Shown here piece after piece: positions 27,639 to 35,900 of a DNA stretch of 46,986 nt. Location of the stretch: contig RXJD01000033.1 of assembly GCA_003987775.1 (NCBI GenBank), positions 1 to 46,986 on the forward strand, in the 5' to 3' direction. Below the pieces are notes generated by a model, which ran no database searches, was not told where the DNA came from, and saw nothing but the letters and a program-made list of their open reading frames with translations. The DNA is from Mycobacterium sp. (lineage in GTDB: Bacteria > Actinomycetota > Actinomycetes > Mycobacteriales > Mycobacteriaceae). The position numbers were made by a program, and so were the translations under genes. Position 1 is the first letter of the stretch, and each line of letters begins with the position of its first letter.

Positions 27639-29047
27639 TGGCCCCGCGACCCATCGCCCCGTATTGCGGCTTTGTCCGCGGCGATGACGACCGGCTGGTG
27701 CTGGCCGACGCGCCCGCACACGTGCTGGTCTCAGCCCCCACCGAGACGGGCAAGACGACCGGAGTCCTGGCGCCGGCGGCGGTGCTGTGGGGCGGGCCCG
27801 CGGTGTGCGTGTCATCAAAAGATGACCTGATGTGGCTTGTCGGGCAACGCCGTTGGGGGCCAAAGCAAGTCATCGATCTGCGGCCCGACTATTCACCGTT
27901 GTACCCCGGCGACGTCGAGGCCCGCTCGTTCGATCCGACCGCACTGATCACTACTGCGGATCAAGCTGTGACCGCGGCCAACACGATGATGCAGATGTCG
28001 GCGGTAGGACTGGGATCGGGCGTTGATCAGGTCTCCGATGGGGGGGTGTGGGAGGCCAATACGGAAGCGCCCCTGGCCGCGATGTTGTACGCCGCATCAC
28101 CATGCGGAAACGGCAAAGGGATCGAGTGGGTCCTGCTGGCGGTCGACAACGTCCGCCAGGATGACAACCACCCCGATGCCCCCGGCTGGCATAGCGCCGC
28201 AAGGCGGGTGGCCGACCAGCCGCTGTTTCGGAATGCGCTGCTGCGGACACTGGACATGGATCCCAAGCAGCGCGACAGCATCGCCTTGACCATGCGCAAG
28301 GCCGTGACCCCGTGGATGAGGTTGGGGCTGCGCGGAATAACCGCTCCCACCTTCGACGAGTCGTTCCTGTGTCAGCCGGATGCGACCCTGTACATCTTGA
28401 CCTCCCCGGAAGGCGCCATCGCCGGGGCGGCGGTGACCCTGCTGGAACACCTGGTGCGCAGCTGGCGCGGCAAGACGGCGCGCAAGGAAATGCTGCACCG
28501 CCTACTGATCCTCATCGACGAGGCCGCGAACGTCGCACCCATGCCGGCCCTGCGTCGCCACGTCTCCGAGGGCCGCGGCCTGGGGGTCAATCTGCTGCTG
28601 TCGGTGCAGGCGTCGAGCCAGTTCGACACCGTGTACGGAACCAGCTACGCGCGCGAGCTACGCGACACTTTCCCCGCCGCGCTGATCATGTACGGGGCGG
28701 CGGAGATGGACATGCTGCAACGCGCCGAGCAGTGGTCACGGCAAACCACGCGCCGCCAGGAGACCTTCGATCAGGCCAGCGGTTCTAAGACGTTGTCGTC
28801 GCATCTGAGCAGCAGCCTGGACTACCGGCGACTGCTGCCGTCAAACCAGGGATACGCGCGGCTGCTGCGGCGGGGAACGGCCGGTGTGATTACCGAGCTA
28901 CCGGACTGGGGAACTTTCGTGGAGCGGTACGACGGCGCGGTCAAGAGGCTGCTATGCCAACCGGAGCTTCGGGAGCGCGAGCCGAAAAGCCTGTGGGAAT
29001 GGGTCGCCCAGCGGCATCGCCGCGCAACGGCAGCGATGGGCCGTTGA
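27635..29047 (+). CDS. virD4: T4SS coupling protein, VirD4/TraG-like, without membrane helices
   Basis: 470 residues. Walker A APTETGKT occurs already at residues 34-41, leaving no room for the usual N-terminal transmembrane domain; Walker B LLILIDEAAN lies near 289-298, followed by a TraG-type SVQASSQFDTVYG motif. It would link the relaxase-DNA complex to the channel. Start GTG 27635 overlaps the upstream stop; ATG 27638 is the next codon. Confidence 0.85.
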   Translation: MMAPRPIAPYCGFVRGDDDRLVLADAPAHVLVSAPTETGKTTGVLAPAAVLWGGPAVCVSSKDDLMWLVGQRRWGPKQVIDLRPDYSPLYPGDVEARSFDPTALITTADQAVTAANTMMQMSAVGLGSGVDQVSDGGVWEANTEAPLAAMLYAASPCGNGKGIEWVLLAVDNVRQDDNHPDAPGWHSAARRVADQPLFRNALLRTLDMDPKQRDSIALTMRKAVTPWMRLGLRGITAPTFDESFLCQPDATLYILTSPEGAIAGAAVTLLEHLVRSWRGKTARKEMLHRLLILIDEAANVAPMPALRRHVSEGRGLGVNLLLSVQASSQFDTVYGTSYARELRDTFPAALIMYGAAEMDMLQRAEQWSRQTTRRQETFDQASGSKTLSSHLSSSLDYRRLLPSNQGYARLLRRGTAGVITELPDWGTFVERYDGAVKRLLCQPELREREPKSLWEWVAQRHRRATAAMGR

Positions 29048-29048
29048 C

Positions 29049-29336
29049 ATGGAGGCCGCACAACTTCGCGCCGAGCTGGTGGCGGTCCTGGCCACCGCCG
29101 AGGGGCCACTCACCACGACCGATGCACGGATCGCGGTGGCCAACAAGCTTGGTAGCCAGGACCTTCCGGTGGTGGCCGAGCAGGTCTACCACGCCTTGAT
29201 GGTGCTGCACCGCCGCGGCGTGGTGCGCCGCGTCGATGAACGCTCAAGCCCGCGAGCGCAGTGGGAGCTGGCGGTGCTGTTCGGCGACACAATGCACGGT
29301 GTCCGGCCGCGCCCACCGAAGTCGGCCGAACGGTGA
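29049..29336 (+). CDS. Small winged-helix-like protein
   Basis: 95 residues, ATG 29049, one base after the coupling-protein stop. Three predicted helices and a short wing (QVYHALMVLHRRGVVRRVDERSSP...) resemble a winged HTH DNA-binding domain. Its TGA overlaps the next GTG. It could be an operon regulator or relaxosome accessory protein; no family recognised. Confidence 0.6.
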   Translation: MEAAQLRAELVAVLATAEGPLTTTDARIAVANKLGSQDLPVVAEQVYHALMVLHRRGVVRRVDERSSPRAQWELAVLFGDTMHGVRPRPPKSAER

Positions 29337-30241
29337 GTTGTGTTGCCACCGAACAGATCGCTGCGGGGCTGCGGCGGCGCGGCTTCGATGGGCGCACATT
29401 CGCCGATGGCGACAAGCCAGGGGGCCTGGGCCACCGCGGCGTGGCCGTGCATGGGATCTGCGTCTCGGGCTGGCGATATCCGAACGGCCGGTGGGAATTC
29501 ACCAACCGGCCGCCACGGCTGATTGCGCCTGATGAGCACAACCCTTCCGGACGCTGGATCTGGGACGACATTTTGAGCGGTTGCTGCCAGCCGGCGGCCG
29601 CGGTATCTGATCAGGTCCAGGTGGTTGTGGGGCGGGTCGCAGAGCTGCTTGCTGCGGACCCCAATCATCATCGCTCGCAATGCATTGCGGATTTCTGGGC
29701 CTGGGATGCGATGTGTCGGGACAGCGCGGAGGCACCCGATCGATGGTATCGGGAGTGGTGTGACCATTTGTTTACCGAGTTGCGTCCCGAAGCGGCTCGG
29801 GCGGGCTACACTCCGGACACCGCGCGGTTGGCGGATCACATGTGCAGTCCGCGGGCAGTAGTGCAGCGCGTCGACACGGCAGTGTCTGGGTCACAGGTCT
29901 ACCGCCTCGCACCAGGTGTTCCGTTGGCTCCGGCGCTACTCGATCGGGCGCTTGGCGTTCATCTGCGAACCGACTTTTGCACCTGGGCGCAGATCGGGCA
30001 TACCTCGGATCCGGTCGACTGCCTGCCCTCATCGCCGAGATGGGTCGACACCTGGGCTGGGACAACCAACGGCTCGACGGTGATCACGGGGCCGATTCCA
30101 GCGCCGCACTTCAACGCGTCCAATCCGAACCGCGTCTCGAAGTCGCCCGCAGCGTGGGACCAGACGGGCGCATATTGGTTTCCCCGAACGCTGTCGCGGT
30201 ATCAGCGTCCCATCACGGATGGAGAGCAGAATAGTGACTGA
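29333..30241 (+). CDS. Conserved-looking protein of unknown function
   Basis: 302 residues from GTG 29333, coupled to the preceding gene (GTGA). Trp- and Pro-rich, with CVSGWRYPNGRWEFTNRPP near the N-terminus and no membrane helix or signal peptide. Codon use matches the backbone. In the coupling-protein operon, so probably transfer-related; not recognised. An in-frame upstream start at 29261 lies inside the previous gene. Confidence 0.6.
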   Translation: MSCVATEQIAAGLRRRGFDGRTFADGDKPGGLGHRGVAVHGICVSGWRYPNGRWEFTNRPPRLIAPDEHNPSGRWIWDDILSGCCQPAAAVSDQVQVVVGRVAELLAADPNHHRSQCIADFWAWDAMCRDSAEAPDRWYREWCDHLFTELRPEAARAGYTPDTARLADHMCSPRAVVQRVDTAVSGSQVYRLAPGVPLAPALLDRALGVHLRTDFCTWAQIGHTSDPVDCLPSSPRWVDTWAGTTNGSTVITGPIPAPHFNASNPNRVSKSPAAWDQTGAYWFPRTLSRYQRPITDGEQNSD

Positions 30242-30368
30242 TTCCCGTCGATTCCCTTGGCTCAGTGGACTTATCGTGGCGATCACCATCGCTGTCTGGC
30301 TGGTCTACGAGGTCATCGGTGATGCGATAGCAGTGATCGGCAGCAGCATCGACACCACTGCGGTGTGA
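30234..30368 (+). CDS. 44-residue single-pass membrane protein
   Basis: GTG 30234 overlaps the end of the upstream gene by 8 bp and has GGAG about 9 nt before it. A short basic N-terminus (TDSRRFPWLS) is followed by one strong helix (GLIVAITIAVWLVYEVIG) and a short tail. Size and topology fit a small accessory T4SS membrane peptide; function unknown. Last gene of the operon. Confidence 0.55.
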   Translation: MTDSRRFPWLSGLIVAITIAVWLVYEVIGDAIAVIGSSIDTTAV

Positions 30369-30373
30369 GATGA

Positions 30374-30595
30374 TCGTGGGCAAAAGCGCAACTAGGGTCT
30401 CGCGAGGACCGGACCGACCAACGGGCCTTTGAAGTCACCACCCCGGAATGCACCTTCGAGCTGACCATCACCGAGGAACTCGTCAACCGGGAAATGCCAG
30501 ACGAAGAGGTGCTGACCGTGGCCAAGTACCCGTGGCAGCGGGTCCCCCTGCAGATGCGCAAGGTTGGGTCGGGCCGGCTTGTGTCCAAAACGTGT
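30374..30595 (+). pseudogene. Start-less gene fragment
   Basis: A frame open from the TGA at 30371 has protein-like composition for about 70 codons (…EVTTPECTFELTITEELVNRE…YPWQRVPLQMRKVG) but no start codon, and degenerates after ~30595. Likely the remnant of a gene truncated when the neighbouring cassette (30666-32414) arrived. Family not recognised. Confidence 0.3.
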
Positions 30596-30665
30596 CCACA
30601 GGTGGCGGCGGCCGAGTGGCCGACGCCGCCTGGGCTCGCCACACCGGCTTGCGTGCGTCTGCCGT

Positions 30666-31094
30666 CTATTCCGTGCTACCGCTGTGAATTATCTGCGCCC
30701 GCTTGGCTAGGTCCTCGCGTGCTTTCCTACCTTGCTTCTTCGGTAGATCGTTGTCGACGACTAAGGAGTGCGCGACGTCGCGAGGGTGTGGCTGTTCGGT
30801 TTCAGGGTATGGGTCGAACGCCACGCCGAGGCGGACCTCACGAACATCCTTCACCAGCATTGAGAAGACTCCATTCTTGGGTTCGCGCTTGACATCAGCC
30901 CAGCTGAGTCCGTGTTCAGCGAGAATTCGGTGTCGGTAGCAGGAGATACCGTCGTCATCGAAGCGCACAGCAGCCACGCTGATCGACACCTTTTTCGTTC
31001 CCTGGTCAGTCACTGTCCAGTGTTCGTGAGGGATGCTGGGCGAATATCGGTACAGCACCTCCTCGGGGCCGATCTGAGGATCGTCGGCCTTCAC
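30666..31094 (-). CDS. Third gene of TIGR04255 cassette, unknown function
   Basis: 142 residues from GTG 31094, which overlaps the upstream stop. It starts with EEVLYRYSPSIPHEHW and has RLGVAFDPYPETEQPHPRDVAH in the middle; this 'RxxP...dP...HA' style resembles small hypothetical proteins found beside TIGR04255 genes in other bacteria (memory, not searched). Lower GC than the backbone. Confidence 0.6.
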   Translation of the reverse strand: MKADDPQIGPEEVLYRYSPSIPHEHWTVTDQGTKKVSISVAAVRFDDDGISCYRHRILAEHGLSWADVKREPKNGVFSMLVKDVREVRLGVAFDPYPETEQPHPRDVAHSLVVDNDLPKKQGRKAREDLAKRAQIIHSGSTE

Positions 31095-31633
31095 CGCGGA
31101 ATCAGTTGATGTTGAACTCCTGCACTGATCTTCTCGAGGAAGATGCGCGAATCATCAAGTGCGACTCCTAACAGCCGTTGGCCGTCAGTCGGGCCTTTGC
31201 TGACTGCAAGTTCATGATCAAACGCTTCGCGACCATCGGCCCAGTAACCGCGAAACGCCAGTTCACCATCCTCAAACGCGATCGTGAGCTGGTCACCATC
31301 GACCAGCCAGACGACATTCAGGCCACCGTCGGGGAGCGGCGAAAATTGCGGCGTTGCGAGGCCGTCAGCCTGTGCAATTGCCTTGATCAAGGACACCGCA
31401 AGGTTCGCGACTGCGGTGTGCACCGCGCGGCCGCGGGCGCCGTCCCAACCGCGGGGCAGCCGCGTTAGCTTGGCTAGCTCGCTCTGTGCGTACACGATGA
31501 CTTCCGACCGCGTCGGGTACGAGACCTGCGGTTGTCCGGGCCGGGCGGCCCACCAACGAGTATCCGCATCTTGAATAAACGTCGGCACAGTTCTGGGCGC
31601 CGACGTGATCGGCGACTGTTCAATTACTGGCAT
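31091..31633 (-). CDS. Second gene of TIGR04255 cassette, 'GWDG' protein of unknown function
   Basis: 180 residues from ATG 31633, overlapping the TIGR04255 gene end by 14 bp. It contains LPRGWDGARGRAV, then PQFSPLPDGGLNVVWL and LTIAFEDGELAF, a pattern seen in widespread small hypothetical proteins. No catalytic motif evident. An upstream GTG (31681) lies inside the preceding gene and is less likely. Confidence 0.65.
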   Translation of the reverse strand: MPVIEQSPITSAPRTVPTFIQDADTRWWAARPGQPQVSYPTRSEVIVYAQSELAKLTRLPRGWDGARGRAVHTAVANLAVSLIKAIAQADGLATPQFSPLPDGGLNVVWLVDGDQLTIAFEDGELAFRGYWADGREAFDHELAVSKGPTDGQRLLGVALDDSRIFLEKISAGVQHQLIPR

Positions 31634-32414
31634 CGGTCTTCCCCCATTCGATGTGCATGCCCTCCGTTGTGACGTGATCAAACATCATTACGCCTTCTCT
31701 ATGTGCAACATCAAGGGCGGCGAAAACGTCCACTGAAGAGAGTTCGGCGTCTATCGCGACTATCGAGTTGATCTCAAGTTGCAGCGCATTCTCGTCAGCA
31801 GGGTAACCGAGCGAGATTGTCTGCCGCCCAAACGGTTGGCCGTCCATCTCGCTGAGTTGGCGCTCCATCTGAAGCCTTGTTGCGACATGACCGTCGAGAG
31901 TGAAGGTGGTTGAGAGCGCATCAATCACCCGAGGTACATCAGATGCGCCGGCTACCGGTACCCGATTGAAGAAGGTCACCTCTGCGGCACTTGGCCGAAG
32001 AACGCCAAACCCTGCACCTTCTATGTAACGCTCGAAGTCACTCCAGATCGTCGACAACTCAGCGCGTAACACGTCATAGCGCGGATACGGGTTGTCACCT
32101 TGTTGCTTACGCCAATTGATGAGCAGGCGGTCGTGTTGCACCTGAATGAGTAGTGACTCGTCCTCGGTCAAAACCCACAGCCGAATCGGTGCGACCGAGT
32201 TTCCGAATTGGAACATGAAGTTCGCCGGCCCTAGTGGTGGCAGAGCTACCTGTTCCTGAACTTTTGGGAAACGTTCTCGCCATCTGTCGACCAGGCGGAC
32301 CAACGCCACGGTGTCAAGACCAGGCAACTGCAGAAAGTGGATGCCCACGGCCACCTCGATCACCGGAGGCAGTTTGAACGAGGGGAGAGCTTCTGCAGTG
32401 GCCACGTCCCCCAT
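31620..32414 (-). CDS. TIGR04255 family protein
   Basis: 264 residues. The N-terminal LPPVIEVAVGIHFLQLPGL and central FERYIEGAGFGVLRPSAAEVTFFNRVP match the sporadically distributed TIGR04255 family, whose function is unknown. ATG 32414 follows TAACAT by 6 nt, so the mRNA may be leaderless. The gene leads a three-gene overlapping operon of noticeably lower GC than its surroundings, suggesting recent transfer as cargo. Confidence 0.72.
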   Translation of the reverse strand: MGDVATAEALPSFKLPPVIEVAVGIHFLQLPGLDTVALVRLVDRWRERFPKVQEQVALPPLGPANFMFQFGNSVAPIRLWVLTEDESLLIQVQHDRLLINWRKQQGDNPYPRYDVLRAELSTIWSDFERYIEGAGFGVLRPSAAEVTFFNRVPVAGASDVPRVIDALSTTFTLDGHVATRLQMERQLSEMDGQPFGRQTISLGYPADENALQLEINSIVAIDAELSSVDVFAALDVAHREGVMMFDHVTTEGMHIEWGKTDASN

Positions 32415-32464
32415 TGTGCAATGTTAAGGCAGCTATGGGACCGTTGTGACCAGCGACACTGGCG

Positions 32465-32641
32465 TCAGGGCGTTGCACAGTCGCTCGCCTGATAGGCTCG
32501 CTCTAGTTCATTTGCACGTGTCCGAACACCATCGCCGACCGCAATGAACTCCGTCTCGGGCATCAGCGTCCCACCAAACCGTACGGATCCAGCGAAGTCC
32601 ACGTCTCCCACCGGCCGGTTCTCACCAGCGCCAAACAACAA
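32465..32641 (-). CDS. Possible 58-residue ORF upstream of the TIGR04255 operon
   Basis: In the 518-bp gap 32415-32932 only this frame looks protein-like (RPVGDVDFAGSVRFGGTL...). It has only TTG/CTG starts (32641 or nearby), a stop just upstream and no clear ribosome site; it may be the tail of a lost gene. The rest of the gap (32642-32932) shows nothing recognisable. Confidence 0.2.
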   Translation of the reverse strand: MLFGAGENRPVGDVDFAGSVRFGGTLMPETEFIAVGDGVRTRANELERAYQASDCATP

Positions 32642-32932
32642 CAGATGTCACGGTCTGCGTGCGGTTCGTCCGCGCAAACCGACCTCAAAAACCCGTAGCC
32701 GGTGGCCGCTGGGAAAACAAGGCGGCAACTCGCATGCAAGCGAAGCTGTAGTTCAGCACGGGTGATTTGAACCAGTCAGTGGTACTTCGAATTCGCACTT
32801 CATGATTCCTCTAGGACTTCACGAGGAACGAAAATGTCCGCCCGAGGACACTTACGGCACAGACTTTGGCCGATGATCACCACGGGGGGAGTCCACAGAG
32901 CGGGTCCTTTCTCCCATTGTTGTTGAGCATGT

Positions 32933-35900
32933 TCATCGTTCGATGCCGTGGCTGTTGTCGCGGTCGCGACATTGCTCGCGTCGGGTGATCGCGTCGAGTT
33001 GGGCTGGGGTGGAGTCGACGTCGCGGAGGTGTTCGAGGAGTTCGTTTCGACGAGTGAGTAGTTCGGCGGCTTGGGTGCGCGCGCCGGTGGGGTTATTGGT
33101 TGTGGCGAGGTGGTGTTCGGCGCGGGCGATGGCAGTGCGGGGCTGGGTGGGGGCTGTGGGGGTGCCGATGTGTTGGGTGTGGGGCAGGTTGTCAGCCAGG
33201 ACGTCGAGCAGGGTGTGCGTGGGTTGGCGGTGGTTCTCGGGGGTGGTGATGAGGATGAGTTTGGTGTTGGTCATTGCGGCGGTGTGGGTGAGCCGGCGTA
33301 GTTGGTCGGAGGGGAGTTGGTCGGCGTCATCGACGATGAGCAGGGTTCCGGGTGGGAGTTTCCAGCGGTGGTTTTCGATGTGGGCTTGGGTCTGTTCGGG
33401 GGTGGCGGCGGTGTCGGCGTAGCGGTGGGTGGTGGCGTAGTCGATGGCGGTGGGGCTGGCGGGCAGGGCCAGGATGCGGTGGTTGTGGTGGTGGGCGGTG
33501 GCGGCGAGTGCGCCGAGCAGGCCGGCTTTGTCGGCGCCGGGGTGGATGTGGAGGGGTTGCACGGTGTGGATGCTGCTGGCCAGCGCGGTGACGGTGTGGC
33601 GGTGGGGTTCATCGAGGCCGGCGAGCGCGGTGGCCGGTGGGTGGTAGAGGGCGGCGGGGCTGGCGGCGCTCGCGGCGGCGAGGTAGTCGATCTCGTCGCG
33701 CAGTTGGGGCAGTTCGGCGGCCAGATCGTAAATGTGGGCGGGGTTTTCGGCGAAGGAGCGGGCGGCGATGTTTTCGGCGCGGGCGAGTTGGTTGTCGACG
33801 TCGCGGGCGTGGCGGCGGGCCGCGGTGAGGGCTTGGGTGTCGGCGTGGAGGGCTTTGGCGCGCAAGGTGTGGATGTGGCGGTCGGTGATGATGCCCTCGG
33901 CGCCGCCGGCGGTGCCGAGCAGTGCGCTACGGGCGGTGTCGAGGCGTTGGCGCGCTGTGTCGACTGCGGTGGTGATGCGGGGGGTTTGTTGGGTGATGTC
34001 GTGGTGGTGTTGTTGGTAGCGGTGTGCGGCTGCGGTGTCGCCGTGTTGGTGTGCGGCGGTGATGGCGGCATCGAGCTGGGTGAGCAGTTGGTGGTGCAGT
34101 TCTGCGGTGTCTTCGGCGTGGACCCATAGTTTGTGGGCGTGGGCGAGGGCGTATTGGTGGGGCCGCTGGTGGTGTTGGAGGCGCCGCAGTTCGGCGAGTT
34201 CGTCAGCAGCGGCGCGTTCGGCGGGTCCGCCGCCGCGCAGGATCTCTTCGGCGAGAGCTTGGGCGTGTTGGTGGGCGGCGTGGCGGCGGGCGCGTAGGGC
34301 GGGGATGTCGATGTTGTCGACGCGCTCGGTGGTGGGGGGCCGCTGGGTGGGGAGGTCGTTGACGTCGAGGCCGGCGAGGTCGTCTTCGGCGAAGCCGTAG
34401 GGGTAGTCGTAGGGGTCTGGGGGTGGTTCGTCGAGTGTGTCGGCGGGGTGCGGGACCGCGGGGGTGAACAGGTCGAGTTGTTCGACGGGTTGGGGTGTGT
34501 GGAGGTCTTCTGCGGGGTGGGGGATGTCGGGGTCGATGGTGGCGGCGCGGTGGGTGAGCAACTCGATGCGGTAGGTGAGTAGGCGGGCGTATTCGTCGGG
34601 GCGCAGGGGTGTGGTGGCGGCGATGTCGTGCAGGTGTTCGGTGGCGGCGGCGAGTAGGTCCGCGGGTGCCCAGTCCGAAGCGGTGACGGCGGCGACGAGC
34701 GCGGGCCAGGAGGGGTCGGTGATGACGGCTTCGGCGATTCGGGTGCCTAGTAGGTGGTGGAGCTCGTCGGTCCAGGCGGGCCGCAGTCTGGTGTCGGCGC
34801 GCTCCAAGGAGGGCGGCGCGAGGGTGCCGGCGAGGCGCCACCAGAGGGCGGCGGCGGCCATCTCGTCGGGCAGTGGGCCACCGGCGTTGATGGCGTTGTG
34901 CAGCAGGGTGGGGATGTCAGCGCCGGCGCGTGCGGCGTCGTCGAGGTGGGTGGCTAACCGGGGCCAGAAGGGGTCGCGGGCCAGGTGTGGGTTGGTGCGG
35001 TCGGCGAGTTGGCGCCAGCGGCCGGCGGCGTCTTCGGCGCGGGTGAGGCTGGCGTCCAGGCGGGTGTGGATGAGGTGTTGGACGGCGGCTGAGCGGCTGG
35101 GGTGTTGTTCGGGTCCGGTGATGCGGGTGTCGGCGGTGTCGACGTCGTGGGCGGCGCGGAAGACCGCGATTTCGGCCATGAGTGGGGCCCGGTTGTTCAG
35201 CAGTGGGCGCGCCCAGGTGGGTGCGGTGTCGGGTGTCCAGTGGCGGGCGGTGTCGCGGATCTGGTTGGCGAGGTCGGCGACGAGTTGGGCGCGTTCGGTG
35301 AGGTAGGGGCCCCAGGTGGGGTGGGTGGTGAGTTCGTCGGGAACGGCGGGCAGCCAGCGCAGTGGCCCGACTCGTTCGGCGGCGGTTCCCGGCGGGGTGG
35401 GCAGGCGCCATTCCAGGACTGCGGCGGGGTCGTGCGGGTCGCCCAGGGGTGTGGCTGCGGCCTGGTGCAGGGCGGCGATGGGGTCGTGGCCGTCGACGGC
35501 GAGCAGGGCCAGGTTGCGGCGCAGCACGGGCCAGGCTTGGGCGTCGGTGAGGTCGCCGCGCACGGCGGTGGCGGCGGTGTCGATGCTGGACATGATGGTG
35601 GGTCCGGCGTGTTGTTCGGCGGCTGCGGTGAGTGCGTCGGTGTACATGGCGGCGGCGCGGTGCAGTCGGGTGAAGGGGTCGGCGTCGGCGGCGGCGGCGC
35701 TGTGGGCCGATCGTTGTGCGCCGTCACGGCCAAGGATGGTGGACAGGACGTCGACGGCGGTGGGCGGGTGGGTGGCTTTGGGCGCGAGGATGCGGTGCGG
35801 GTCGGCTTCGGAGGTGGAGCCGTAGAGGTGGTTTGCGGTGCGCCCGCGGGTCAGTGCGACGTAGAGCAGTTGGCGGGAGAGCCGGTCGTTGATGACGGTG

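Noticed and set aside
32544-32765. 73-codon plus-strand frame in the gap right of the TIGR04255 gene
   Set aside because: Composition not protein-like for this genome and no ribosome site.
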